Shown here piece by piece: positions 43,820 through 53,050 of a DNA stretch of 64,000 bases. Position 1 is the first letter of the stretch. Every line of letters starts with the position of its first letter. The stretch covers positions 1,674,001-1,738,000 of the forward strand of contig CBDFGO010000003.1 in NCBI GenBank assembly GCA_965247125.1, read 5' to 3'. The translations under genes were made by a program, and so were the position numbers. The notes under the pieces are model-generated. The model searched no databases. It saw only the letters and a program-made list of their open reading frames with translations, and had not been told where the DNA came from. The stretch is from CALBJU01 sp965247125 (GTDB lineage: Bacteria > Bacteroidota > Rhodothermia > Rhodothermales > UBA10348).

Positions 43820-44660
43820 GCTCTGGAAATATTTAAAAAGATCACCGTTCGCGATGACGGGAGCGGGAGTGTTGGCTTTTCTCGTGATTCTGGCGGTTGC
43901 TGCACCCTTCATATCTCCCCACGATCCTGGCTCAATAGACATCAGAACGAGACTGATGCCGCCGGTGTGGATGGATGGTGGCTCCTGGAGCCATCTCTTC
44001 GGAACGGACAACGTTGGGCGAGACGTACTGGCGCGAATCATCTATGGTGCCCGCGTATCGCTGTTTATCGGGATAGCGACGATTCTGATCGGCGGGCTGT
44101 CCGGTTCTCTGCTTGGAATGGTTGCGGGATATTTTCGCGGGAAAACGGAAACGACCATCATGAGACTGGTAGATATTCAGATGGCTTTTCCTTCGATTCT
44201 TCTGGCCGTGGCCATCATGGCCCTGGTAGGACCGAGCATGATGAACGTGATTTTCGTCCTGAGCCTCTCGACATGGGCGCCGTTCTGCCGTGTCGCACGA
44301 GGTCAGACGCTTCACGTATGCAGCCAGGAATACATCACCGCTGCTGAAGCGTTGGGGCTCAAAGATTTTGCGATTCTCATACGCCACGTGATCCCCAACA
44401 TATTGAGCCCACTCATCGTGGTCGCCAGTTTTGCTCTAGCCACCAACATTATCAACGAGGCTTCGCTCAGTTTTTTGGGTGTGGGGGTGCCGCCGAGCAC
44501 TCCTACCTGGGGTGGAATGCTCGGTGAGGGACGTAACTACCTGCGCATCGCATGGTGGGTCTCGACCCTACCCGGGATTGCCCTCATGATGTGCGTCTAC
44601 TCGGTGAATATGTTGGGCGATTGGTTGCGTGACTTCTACGATCCTCGTCTCATCGATTAG
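43812..44660 (+). CDS. Dipeptide/oligopeptide-type ABC permease, DppC-like
   Basis: A 282-residue permease with six helices. It has the DppC periplasmic motif HLFGTDNVGRDVLARIIYGARVS and the EAA loop EYITAAEALGLKDFAILIRHVIPN. Overlaps the DppB-like gene by eight bases. The two ATPases that should power it are on the opposite strand at 52100-54048. Confidence 0.95.
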   Translation: MSELWKYLKRSPFAMTGAGVLAFLVILAVAAPFISPHDPGSIDIRTRLMPPVWMDGGSWSHLFGTDNVGRDVLARIIYGARVSLFIGIATILIGGLSGSLLGMVAGYFRGKTETTIMRLVDIQMAFPSILLAVAIMALVGPSMMNVIFVLSLSTWAPFCRVARGQTLHVCSQEYITAAEALGLKDFAILIRHVIPNILSPLIVVASFALATNIINEASLSFLGVGVPPSTPTWGGMLGEGRNYLRIAWWVSTLPGIALMMCVYSVNMLGDWLRDFYDPRLID

Positions 44661-44744
44661 GTTTATTGTGTTCAATGCGTTCCGGTGGCATCCTGGCGCC
44701 ATTTCTGCTAGTTTCCAGCCCCTCCCACCCAAACGTGCGATTCG

Positions 44745-45815
44745 ATGTCCTCCACTGTAACGATTGGATTTGAGCTCTCGAGCGACGATGTATACTCGGT
44801 CGCCGGATGGTGTGCTGCAGAGATGGCCATTGACGACGCGAACCAGGCGGGAGACCTTTCCGTCCAGGTCAATCTGGAGGTGATCGTCAGCACGAAAAAT
44901 CGGGATAGCGCGCGCCGAGCCGCATCCAGTTTCGTAGCTCGGGATGATGCGATTGCAGTCTTGGGCCCGACGAACAGCGCGATGGCTGTAATATCTCAGG
45001 ACATCTATGCGGACGCGGGCATCCTTCAAATGAGCTCAGAGGCCTCCAGTCCTCTGCTCACCAACAAGGGATACACACATTTTTTTAGGACACTGGCCAA
45101 CGACGAGGTTCAAGGCCGTGCCCTGGCGCGCGTGGCAGTTTCCCACATCAAGGCCAAGCGAATTGCGATATTGAACGAGGATTCTGCGTGGGGAGAGCCC
45201 ATTTCAGAAATATTTTCTGCGGAAGCGAAGCGGCTTGGAGTCGAGCCTGTGCTTCATTACGGATATGGCGCCAAAGAAAGGGATTTGGACTATGATGAGC
45301 TGATAGATGCTACGGTGGCTGCGAATCCCGACCTGATCTATTTCGCCGTGTACTGGAATCAGACGCATATTCTGGCGCATCGGCTTCGGGACCGGGGGGT
45401 GAGCGCCGTTTTTCTGGGAAGTGATGCGCTGAAACCGTATGCCTTTCTTGAGGTGCCGAGCCTCGATACAACGCCGCCATACCACACGCTGGCCGGAATT
45501 GATATGATGCTCAAGCCCTCGGCGAAGCAATTTCTGGTAGACTTCGCACGCCGCTTTCCGACCATGTTGGACTCTCCCCAATACGCTCCCGAGGCGTTCG
45601 ACTGCGCGAACATGATTCTGGAATGTATTCGTCGTGCTCCCGAGATATCACGAGCAGCCGTGTTGAGCGAAATGCAACGGTTTGGTACCTACAGCGGAGT
45701 GTTGGGGGACACTTCTTTTACTCCAGAGGGTGACCTTACAGATCCCGAAATCGGGCTGTACCGCTGCATTAACGGCCAGCGTATTTTTGTCGATCTCGTC
45801 AAGAACCTGGTATAG
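44745..45815 (+). CDS. Type 1 periplasmic-binding-fold protein without signal peptide (LivJ/AmiC-like)
   Basis: A 356-residue protein of the Leu/Ile/Val-binding (Peripla_BP_6) fold: TIGFELSSDD at the start, DAIAVLGPTNSAMAVISQDI, FFRTLANDEVQGRALARV, AILNEDSAWGEPISEIF and QYAPEAFDCANMI near the end. The mature-type sequence begins almost at the ATG (44745), and the in-frame stop at 44709-44711 excludes an upstream signal peptide, so it should be cytoplasmic. A known precedent is AmiC, a cytoplasmic amide sensor of this fold. Here it is followed within four bases by an AstE-like deacylase gene. Sensor, metabolite carrier or a binding protein with lost signal are the options. Confidence 0.7.
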   Translation: MSSTVTIGFELSSDDVYSVAGWCAAEMAIDDANQAGDLSVQVNLEVIVSTKNRDSARRAASSFVARDDAIAVLGPTNSAMAVISQDIYADAGILQMSSEASSPLLTNKGYTHFFRTLANDEVQGRALARVAVSHIKAKRIAILNEDSAWGEPISEIFSAEAKRLGVEPVLHYGYGAKERDLDYDELIDATVAANPDLIYFAVYWNQTHILAHRLRDRGVSAVFLGSDALKPYAFLEVPSLDTTPPYHTLAGIDMMLKPSAKQFLVDFARRFPTMLDSPQYAPEAFDCANMILECIRRAPEISRAAVLSEMQRFGTYSGVLGDTSFTPEGDLTDPEIGLYRCINGQRIFVDLVKNLV

Positions 45816-45818
45816 GCG

Positions 45819-46715
45819 ATGAAGGAGACCTATTTCCTGTCAGAAACCAATGATGCAGGCGAGGAAATCCGACTGCCCATCGGGGTCATCCATGGCGCCT
45901 CTCCCGGAGAGCGAATCACGGTCTTCGGGGGCCAGCACGGAACCGAATATGCTGGAATAGAAGCCGCAATGAGGCTATTCCGAGAGACGAATCCTGCCGA
46001 TGTGACCGGGACAATTGTCATCAGCATGGCAACGAACGACGCCTCGCTGATGAACTGGGTTCAGTTCGCTCCGACGACGCGGGAAATAAGCGATATGATG
46101 TTGGAGGCGGCCACCGGAAGTCAGTACATCATCAACTGTCATGGAGGGGAGTTCACCGAACTCATGCACCCCTACGTCATCTGCAGGCTTATTGGAAACG
46201 AAGAGGCCGAAGCGGTTGCCATGCGCATGGCGCGCGCCTTCGGGGTCGGAATCGTGAGTCTATCCAAATATCGGGGCGAGCCTCCTCCCGACCCCTCAGG
46301 CGCGCGCCCGGCCTGGTGGTTGTGGCCTAAAAAGGGCTTGTGTGACAAACTGGGGATTCCTGAAATAACCCCGGAGGTCGGACAGGTCGGCGATCGTGAT
46401 GACCGCATCATGTACGAAGGCATTCTTAACGTTTTGAGGGAGTTGGGATTCCTGGCCGGACCAGCTACTGAGCATCCGGAGCCCAAGATCATTGGCGATA
46501 GATGGTGGCTGACTGCAAACCAGGAAGGCATATTTTTCCCGGTAGTGGACGTAAATCAGGATGTCGTCAAAGGCGAAAACTTGGGCGAAGTCAGAGACTA
46601 TTTCGGCGAGATGCTTCAATCCGTCGTGGCCCCAGAGGACGCAAAAGTGATGAACATGAATATTGGCATGCCGGTAAAGAAAGACGGATTTCTCATCTGG
46701 CTCGGACAACTCTAG
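45819..46715 (+). CDS. Succinylglutamate desuccinylase/aspartoacylase-like zinc deacylase
   Basis: A 298-residue M14-like hydrolase of the AstE/AspA family, which splits N-acyl amino acids. Zinc ligands are visible as His40 and Glu43 in GGQHGTEYAG and His108 in YIINCHGGEF; the probable catalytic glutamate is in PEITPEVGQ. The C-terminal region (VAPEDAKVMNMNIGMPVKKDGFLIWLG) is the usual beta-domain. Three bases after the binding-fold gene, three before the DUF6282 gene. It may remove an acyl group from the imported compound. Confidence 0.8.
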   Translation: MKETYFLSETNDAGEEIRLPIGVIHGASPGERITVFGGQHGTEYAGIEAAMRLFRETNPADVTGTIVISMATNDASLMNWVQFAPTTREISDMMLEAATGSQYIINCHGGEFTELMHPYVICRLIGNEEAEAVAMRMARAFGVGIVSLSKYRGEPPPDPSGARPAWWLWPKKGLCDKLGIPEITPEVGQVGDRDDRIMYEGILNVLRELGFLAGPATEHPEPKIIGDRWWLTANQEGIFFPVVDVNQDVVKGENLGEVRDYFGEMLQSVVAPEDAKVMNMNIGMPVKKDGFLIWLGQL

Positions 46716-46718
46716 TCT

Positions 46719-47756
46719 ATGAAACAGGATCAGCTCCTACCACCCGGTCGATCCTTTGAGCTTTCGCGTGATCTGCTCAAGGGCGCTATCGATATACATG
46801 TCCATGCCGGACCACACATATTCTCGAGTCCGCGTCGTGTCGATCCAGTAGAGGCGGCCATCGAAGCTCGAGACGCCGGGATGCGAGCGATCGTGTATAT
46901 GGATGTGTTTGAGATGTCAAACGGCACGTCCTGGATTGTGAACCGAGTCGTCAAGGACTTCGAGACATTTGGCGGCCTCATCATGAATACAGTCTATGGA
47001 GGAATGAATCCGCGTGCTGTAAAAACAGCCCTCTATTACGGCACAGGGGCTAAATACGTGAGTTTCGGGGCTCATTCAACCTATTTTCAAGCCGCTAGAG
47101 AAGGCCATCTTGTAGACGGAGAATTCGTTCCACTGAGTGAGTTGTATCCGGAGTTCAAAACCCAGGAATTGGACCGCTGTATTCGAATCCCGCTCGAGGA
47201 CGATCCGGATCCAGCTTTAGACGAGATTCTCCGCCTGATTGCCGATCACCCACTCGTCTATCTCAACACGGGCCACATTTCGGTTCCCGAGGCGCTACGC
47301 CTCATTGAGCTGGCTGGACAGTACGGTATCAAAAAGGTCCTCGTGGCCTCCTCGGTAACCAAGATTGCGACAATGGCTGAACTCCGCTCGATGGCCGAAA
47401 GTGGAGCGTTTATCGAGTACACTCTGGCGGCCTATACGCACACCACCCCAATTCCCAAGACCCACTACTACGTCGAACGAGAGTACATGTCGATTGATGA
47501 GGGCATGGAGACAGCGCCGGACGGCGGAGTCAAAAAAATCGCCGAACAAATACGTGAACTGGGTGCCCAGCACTGCATTCTCGCGACAGATTTTGGTGTA
47601 TACACACTGCCTTCGCCCGTCGAAGGATTCAGAGAGTTCATCGCCTGCATGCTCGACCTGGGAATCTCCGAGGAGGACATCAGAACAATGATCAGGTCGA
47701 ACCCCGAGCGACTGTTGGATCTGGATCCGCTACCAGACAAAGAGGGTGACATGTGA
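46719..47756 (+). CDS. DUF6282-type amidohydrolase-superfamily protein
   Basis: A 345-residue TIM-barrel metal hydrolase candidate. The amidohydrolase-like metal motif DIHVHAGPH (Asp25, His27, His29) is near the N-terminus, followed by YLNTGHISVPEALRL and LATDFGVYTLPS, the positions expected for a metal histidine and the catalytic aspartate. I assign DUF6282 from the overall pattern. Sits in a tight run of genes with 1-4 base contacts. Substrate unknown; hydrolysis of an amide or lactam is suggested by family and neighbours. Confidence 0.72.
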   Translation: MKQDQLLPPGRSFELSRDLLKGAIDIHVHAGPHIFSSPRRVDPVEAAIEARDAGMRAIVYMDVFEMSNGTSWIVNRVVKDFETFGGLIMNTVYGGMNPRAVKTALYYGTGAKYVSFGAHSTYFQAAREGHLVDGEFVPLSELYPEFKTQELDRCIRIPLEDDPDPALDEILRLIADHPLVYLNTGHISVPEALRLIELAGQYGIKKVLVASSVTKIATMAELRSMAESGAFIEYTLAAYTHTTPIPKTHYYVEREYMSIDEGMETAPDGGVKKIAEQIRELGAQHCILATDFGVYTLPSPVEGFREFIACMLDLGISEEDIRTMIRSNPERLLDLDPLPDKEGDM

Positions 47757-49132
47757 TGAAGACGGTTCGGATCCTTCAGCCACACGTGAGCATCGGAGAT
47801 CCACACATCACCAGCGACGATGTGGACCGCTTGTCAATACTCGGAAACGTATTCGAACCCCTTCTTCGCGCCACTGAAGGCGGGGTTTTTATTCCGTGCG
47901 TGGCCGAATCCTGGTCCCTCTCGGAAGACGCTTGCTTCTGGACCTTCGGAATCAGAGAGGACAAGTTTTTTAACGATGGAAAGCCATGCAGGGCATCAGA
48001 CGTCGTGTTCTCCCTCCGGCGAATCAGAGATGAAAATATTGCGGGCGAGCTGGGTACGGGGGGCGTCATCAAGGGGTACCTCGCAGGAGCCGAAATCGAG
48101 CACGATGGGCCGCTGTCAGTCCGGATCAAGACCCCAGAGCCCATGGCCGACCTCGCCGACCTACTTTGCGATATCCCCATCCTGTCTGAGAAGTCGGTCG
48201 CCGCGTTGCCGAATGACTTTATTGGCACCGGTTCGTATCGAATTCTGGAGTCGTCCAACGATCGGGCGGTTTTATCCGCCGACGAACAATTACTAATCTT
48301 CGATGCCGAACCCGACGATGATGCGAGGAGAGCAGCGATTCGAGGTGGAGAAGCCGATATCGCCTCACATCTTCCTTCCCGTCTATCATCTGGATTGCCG
48401 GGGCGTATTCACCAGAGTACGACTTCGGTATGCGCAGCATTCATGTTCAACATGATTGAGGGTGAGGCGACGAATAGGCACCTTCGCCGGGCGCTGAATC
48501 TGGCCATCGACGTAGATGAACTCATTCAAGATGTGATGTTCGGAGCGGCCGATCCACTCAACGGCCCACTCACGCGTAGGCACGTTGGATATGATCCTTC
48601 CGTTTCCGCCTGGCCCTATGATCCAGATGCCGCCATCGCAGAACTTAAAGCAGGCGGAATCGGTGACGGCACTCAGATAACACTTGATATTCCTGCCGTT
48701 CTTCCAGACGAGGCGCCACAGCTGGCCGAGCGAATCGCGGAATATCTCGCCGCCGTAGGCTTGCAAACGGAAATAAGGATAGAGTCCGATCGTACTAATT
48801 ACGCCCTCCGTGTCCGCGAAAAACAAATTGGTGAAGCGGCTTGTTTCGATTCCAGCCCCTCAAGCACCTTTCGAGTGTATCGCGAGAAATTTCATAGCGG
48901 TTTCGCGGGACCGTGGTGGTTGGGCTACTGCAATGCTTCTTTCGATCAACTTGTGGATGAGGGAAGAAGGACTTCGGATACCCTGCACCGCACAGCACTC
49001 TACCGACAGGCCTACGCACTGCTTCGAGAGGATGCACCGTGGGTATTTCTTTATAATCCGCTACAACTCGCCGCCATCGGATCAAAACTTGAGAACTGGG
49101 ATCCATCCACCGGTGGCCTCCTGATTTTCTGA
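47756..49132 (+). CDS. Family 5 solute-binding-fold protein without signal peptide
   Basis: A 458-residue protein of the peptide-binding (SBP_bac_5) fold: LQPHVSIGDPHITSDDVDRLSILGNVFEPLL, VAESWSLSEDACFWTF, KFFNDGKPCRASDVVFSLRRI, and LRRALNLAIDVDELIQ are all recognisable. The sequence begins directly in the mature part with no signal peptide or lipobox, in contrast to the family member at 41385. Start is GTG (47753) or the ATG at 47756 that follows it. It overlaps AroM by one base and is embedded among soluble enzymes. A cytoplasmic binding role is implied; not known for this family. Confidence 0.75.
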   Translation: MKTVRILQPHVSIGDPHITSDDVDRLSILGNVFEPLLRATEGGVFIPCVAESWSLSEDACFWTFGIREDKFFNDGKPCRASDVVFSLRRIRDENIAGELGTGGVIKGYLAGAEIEHDGPLSVRIKTPEPMADLADLLCDIPILSEKSVAALPNDFIGTGSYRILESSNDRAVLSADEQLLIFDAEPDDDARRAAIRGGEADIASHLPSRLSSGLPGRIHQSTTSVCAAFMFNMIEGEATNRHLRRALNLAIDVDELIQDVMFGAADPLNGPLTRRHVGYDPSVSAWPYDPDAAIAELKAGGIGDGTQITLDIPAVLPDEAPQLAERIAEYLAAVGLQTEIRIESDRTNYALRVREKQIGEAACFDSSPSSTFRVYREKFHSGFAGPWWLGYCNASFDQLVDEGRRTSDTLHRTALYRQAYALLREDAPWVFLYNPLQLAAIGSKLENWDPSTGGLLIF

Positions 49133-49815
49133 TGCCTGAACATGTCGCCCTCCATACCATCGGCCAGACTCCGCGACCTGACCTGGCGCCGTTCATGCTG
49201 GCGGCACTCGGTACGCCTCACGTCACTATAACAGGAGCTCTCGATGGGCTTTCTGCTGATTCTATCCCCACTCCAGATGCTGGAGATTATCCGCTGGAAA
49301 CACGTCTGAATGATGGCACGCGCGTGGAAATCGGCTCTTCTTTTGTCGAGCCATTGATCCAATCACACATAGATCGCCTGGAAATAGATGCGGCGGTGCA
49401 CATCGTGTTGTGCGCCGGCCCCTTTCCATCTCTTCATTCCAAGGGTTTACTGGTTCGTCCGTTCGAACACGCGGCCGAGCACTTCGCTTCACAAGGCTTG
49501 TCTTCGTTGCTCGTTGTCGTACCATTTTCCGGCCAGAGTCAACCTGCTGTAAACAAATGGCAGAATGCAGGATTCGCAGTGGAGGTGCACTCCATGGACG
49601 AGCGACCAGAAAACGGATCTGCAGACGCCTGGCTCATTGAGATGGCTTCCGTTTCCCCTTCGGAGGCACTTGTTCTGGACTATGTTGGATATCCGAGAGC
49701 GATTGTAGATAGTGTGAGTTCATCGATAGACATTCCTGTTTATGATCTCGGCTATCTTGCGACAGAATTTGGCCGTGACGTATTGAATGAAGCAACAGGC
49801 CTGATGGATGACTGA
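49132..49815 (+). CDS. AroM-family protein
   Basis: A 227-residue protein matching the AroM family: start HTIGQTPRPDLAPFML, middle HIVLCAGPFPSLHSKGLLVRP and the end SEALVLDYVGYPRAIVDSV. AroM of E. coli is named for its regulation by TyrR and has no established function; the family resembles Asp/Glu/hydantoin racemases in pattern (a possible link with the next gene). The ATG overlaps the previous stop as TGATG and its 3' end overlaps the amidohydrolase gene by eight bases. Confidence 0.8.
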   Translation: MPEHVALHTIGQTPRPDLAPFMLAALGTPHVTITGALDGLSADSIPTPDAGDYPLETRLNDGTRVEIGSSFVEPLIQSHIDRLEIDAAVHIVLCAGPFPSLHSKGLLVRPFEHAAEHFASQGLSSLLVVVPFSGQSQPAVNKWQNAGFAVEVHSMDERPENGSADAWLIEMASVSPSEALVLDYVGYPRAIVDSVSSSIDIPVYDLGYLATEFGRDVLNEATGLMDD

Positions 49816-51172
49816 AGCTCCACACCACGAACTTGTCGTCGCGGGTACCCTCGCCCTTCCCGACGGCCAAAAGCCTCTGAACGGGTGGCTGGGGATCAAT
49901 AATGGCATCATTGCTGCTATCTCGGACAAACCGCTTGAAGGCTTGAAGCATCTCGATGCGACGGGCAAACTGATACTGCCGGGCTTCGTGGATGCGCATG
50001 TGCACACCAGGTCTTGCGTAGACGAGGGTATTACGGCTACTACGCGGGCGGCGGCGGCCGGAGGGACGACAACACTCATCGACATGCCGTTCGATAGGCC
50101 TGCGCGTCCGGTTACGACTGAAGAGCGACTTCGAACTAAAATTGATGACATAGCCCAGGAAGCTGTTATCGATGTTGGGCTCTACGTGACCTTCTCCCCC
50201 AGTGGATCCCTGGACAATATTCAGCGGATGGCGGACGCAGGTGCCGCGGGATTCAAGGTTTCTACAATCGAAGTGGATCCTGTGCGCTTCCCCCGGATTC
50301 CTGATGGGCGATTTTATGAGGCCTTCCAGGAAATTGAAAAAACGGGACTACCTGTTGCAGCCCATCAGGAAAACCAAGAAATCATCTTTTCCCAAGAAGG
50401 ACGATTCATCGCAGAAGGGCGTACCGAACCCATTGATCATGCGCTGAGCAGGCCTGCCGTGGCGGAGGCAGAAGCAGCGGGACGACTTTTGGAATTTGCT
50501 TATTGGACGGGCGCGCGCCTTCACATGGTTCACGGCACGATTCCCCGCACATTTGACTTGATCGACTGGAATAGGAGTCACGGTGTGAAAGCAACCGGCG
50601 AAACGTGTTTACAGTACCTGCTCCTCGATCAGAACGCGCTAATCGAGCAAGGAGGTCGCGCCAAGTGCAATCCTCCACTCAGGACGGAAGAAGATGTTAC
50701 CGGATTATGGAAGCAGCTCGAGAGTGGAATCATAGACATCGTCACATCGGACCATTCACCCTACCCTCTGCATCGCAAAGAAACTGCAAACATATTTGAT
50801 GCCTATGCAGGTATGCCTGGTGCCGAAACGCTGGGCACCCTCCTGTACAGCGAAGCTGTAGCCACTGGTCGCATCAGCCTGACGCGTTTTCTGGAGCTGG
50901 TCTGTTCTGGTCCCTCCGATATCTTCGGTTTTCGAGGAAAGGGGCGCCTCGCGCCCGGCGCTGACGCAGATTTCGTCATATTCGATCCCGCGGCCTCTTG
51001 GGAGGTCGATGATGCCAAACTTCACTACACGGTTGGTGTGAGTCCCTACAACGGAAGAAGCGTCAATGGTCGCGTCGATTCAACGTGGCTTCGGGGCGAG
51101 TGCGTATTTCAAAACGATGAGGTGACTGGTACACCTGGTTCTGGCCGGTTCGTTCGTCCAAATAAATTATAA
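49808..51172 (+). CDS. Allantoinase/dihydroorotase/hydantoinase-family cyclic amidohydrolase
   Basis: A 454-residue amidohydrolase. Metal ligands: His64 and His66 in GFVDAHVHTR, the carboxylated lysine Lys150 in AGFKVST, histidines in VAAHQENQE (about 188) and HMVHG (about 242), and the aspartate in TSDHSPY (about 317). The pattern is closest to allantoinase or dihydroorotase-like enzymes that open cyclic amides. The C-terminal segment GRLAPGADADFVIFDP is typical. Exact ring substrate unknown; the presence of AroM and an AstE-like deacylase suggests a hydantoin- or lactam-like compound. Confidence 0.85.
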   Translation: MTEAPHHELVVAGTLALPDGQKPLNGWLGINNGIIAAISDKPLEGLKHLDATGKLILPGFVDAHVHTRSCVDEGITATTRAAAAGGTTTLIDMPFDRPARPVTTEERLRTKIDDIAQEAVIDVGLYVTFSPSGSLDNIQRMADAGAAGFKVSTIEVDPVRFPRIPDGRFYEAFQEIEKTGLPVAAHQENQEIIFSQEGRFIAEGRTEPIDHALSRPAVAEAEAAGRLLEFAYWTGARLHMVHGTIPRTFDLIDWNRSHGVKATGETCLQYLLLDQNALIEQGGRAKCNPPLRTEEDVTGLWKQLESGIIDIVTSDHSPYPLHRKETANIFDAYAGMPGAETLGTLLYSEAVATGRISLTRFLELVCSGPSDIFGFRGKGRLAPGADADFVIFDPAASWEVDDAKLHYTVGVSPYNGRSVNGRVDSTWLRGECVFQNDEVTGTPGSGRFVRPNKL

Positions 51173-51185
51173 CCCGGATCCTGAC

Positions 51186-52103
51186 ATGAACTTTCAGGGC
51201 GTCCTTCCCATTCTTCCAACTCCGTTTACCGAACAGGGAGCTGTCGATGACCGGGGCTTGCGCCGACTGATCGACTTTGAACTTGAAGTGGGCGTGCACG
51301 GCGTCTCGATACTGGGTTTTATGGGGGAAGCGCATAAGCTGGCAGCCTCTGAGCGTAAACTCGTCGTTTCCGCTGTAGTCGATCAAATTGGCGGAGCCAT
51401 TCCCGTGTGGACGGGAGTTCGTTCATACGGATCCGCGGGCGCCATCGAACAAGCTCGTGAAGCCCAGGACTTAGGCGCAGATGCTGTCTTCGTGGCACCA
51501 ATCGGCGTCCAGAATGACCAGGTTCTGTTCGATTTCTACTTGGCTGTTGCTGAAGCCGTCGACGTACCGGTAATCATTCACGATTTCCCGGAATCTTTCG
51601 GCACGACCCTATCGGCCGAACTCGTCGCACGAATGGCCAAGCAGATCCCGGGGGTCGACTATATAAAGCTGGAGGAGCCGCCCGTTCTCGCAAAATTGTC
51701 GAAAATTCTTTCCCTCGCGCCAAACGAGATCGGCGTATTCGGTGGGCTTGGAGGTCTGTACTTCCTGGAAGAACTCGGTCGTGGATCAAGTGGAATCATG
51801 ACAGGGTTCGCTTTTCCGGAAGTGCTGGTAGGGGTCTACAACGCGTTCCGGGATGGCAATGTGGAGCTGGCCGCGAGAATATTCGATCGCTACGTCCCCC
51901 TCATTCGCTACGAATTTCAGCCCAAAATTGGCCTGGCGTACAGGAAGTTTATCTACCACAGTAGAGGAATAATTGCGTCACGATTTATCCGACCGCCCGG
52001 CCGACACATCGATCCCTTCACCGAGCGTGAACTGACGGCCACTGTAGAACGTGTCGGATTCAGCCTTAAAATTGAAGGAGTGCAAACGGTCAGCCCGCTC
52101 TAG
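51186..52103 (+). CDS. DapA/N-acetylneuraminate lyase-family aldolase
   Basis: A 305-residue class I aldolase. Schiff-base lysine in VDYIKLEEPP. It is not a standard 4-hydroxy-tetrahydrodipicolinate synthase: the GTTGE loop is GFMGE, and the tyrosine of the YNVP motif is histidine (IIHDFPESFG). It may cleave or form a 2-oxo acid in the island pathway. Thirteen bases follow the amidohydrolase stop. Converges on the DppF-like gene, sharing the CTAG stop tetranucleotide. Confidence 0.85.
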   Translation: MNFQGVLPILPTPFTEQGAVDDRGLRRLIDFELEVGVHGVSILGFMGEAHKLAASERKLVVSAVVDQIGGAIPVWTGVRSYGSAGAIEQAREAQDLGADAVFVAPIGVQNDQVLFDFYLAVAEAVDVPVIIHDFPESFGTTLSAELVARMAKQIPGVDYIKLEEPPVLAKLSKILSLAPNEIGVFGGLGGLYFLEELGRGSSGIMTGFAFPEVLVGVYNAFRDGNVELAARIFDRYVPLIRYEFQPKIGLAYRKFIYHSRGIIASRFIRPPGRHIDPFTERELTATVERVGFSLKIEGVQTVSPL

Positions 52104-53050
52104 GATACTTTCAGACAGGCGACGCGGCGGGACGAGTCTCCTCTGAGTTCGGGAATAGTGGCAGCGCATTCATGGTCAGCAATCGGACAACGCGTCCGAA
52201 AAACACAACCGCTCGGCGGATTCAAGGGGCTTGGCATATCTCCACTCAGTACCTGCCGGCTGGCCCTTGTCTCGGGATCAGGAACTGGAACGGCGGACAG
52301 TAGAGCCTTCGTGTAGGGATGATATGGATCAGCAACTACCGTATCGGCCGGGCCGATTTCTTGCATTCGTCCCAGATACATCACCCCAATTCGATCAGAA
52401 ATGTGTCGTACCACTGCCAGATCGTGTGAAATAAAAAGCATGGTCAGGTTCAGTTCGTCCTTCAGATCTTGTAAAAGATTGACGATTTGAGCCTGAATCG
52501 AGACGTCCAGAGCCGCGACGGGCTCATCGGCAACGATAAATTCGGGCCTGACGGCCAGCGCGCGGGCAATACAGATACGTTGGCGTTGTCCGCCTGAGAA
52601 CTCGTGCGGAAATCTTCTTTGAGACGCTGCCGGAAGACCTACCAGATCCAAGAGTTCGGTCACACGTTCTGCAAGGGAGTCACCCCCACCGAGTAGTGCG
52701 ACAGCTTCTCCAAGAATTGCATCGACCCTCATTCGCGGATTCAAGCTGCCGAACGGATCCTGAAAGATGACTTGCATGCGAGAGCGGTAGGGCCGCATCT
52801 GCTTTCCGGTTAGATGAGACAGATCTTCACCGTCGTACTCGACCGAGCCCGTCGTCAAATCAACCAGGCGTAACATTGCGCGGCCCAGCGTTGTTTTACC
52901 GGATCCCGATTCGCCCACCAGTCCGAAAACCTCTCCTCTTCTGATGTCCAGAGTCAGGTCGGTGACGGCTTTGACAGTTTCACCATTTTCCGAAGGAAAA
53001 TGTACACTCAGATTTTGGACACCTATCAGAATTGACCTTTCCCCACTCAT
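52100..53050 (-). CDS. Oligopeptide/dipeptide ABC ATPase, DppF-like
   Basis: A 316-residue ATPase with Walker A GESGSGKTT, signature SGGQRQR, Walker B FIVADEP and the C-terminal oligopeptide-transporter extension with cysteines (CVFRTRCPIADHEC), which in some homologues binds an Fe-S cluster. It overlaps the upstream DppD-like gene by four bases (ATGA). Together they should drive the DppB/DppC-like permeases at 42902-44660. Confidence 0.95.
   Translation of the reverse strand: MSGERSILIGVQNLSVHFPSENGETVKAVTDLTLDIRRGEVFGLVGESGSGKTTLGRAMLRLVDLTTGSVEYDGEDLSHLTGKQMRPYRSRMQVIFQDPFGSLNPRMRVDAILGEAVALLGGGDSLAERVTELLDLVGLPAASQRRFPHEFSGGQRQRICIARALAVRPEFIVADEPVAALDVSIQAQIVNLLQDLKDELNLTMLFISHDLAVVRHISDRIGVMYLGRMQEIGPADTVVADPYHPYTKALLSAVPVPDPETRASRQVLSGDMPSPLNPPSGCVFRTRCPIADHECAATIPELRGDSSRRVACLKVS

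Noticed and set aside
44675..44776. Short frame beginning MRSGGILAPFLLVSS just upstream of the LivJ-like gene, possible frameshifted signal peptide
   Set aside because: It is in a different frame, lacks a signal cleavage site, and the hydrophobic core is too short; joining it would need a frameshift for which there is no direct sign.
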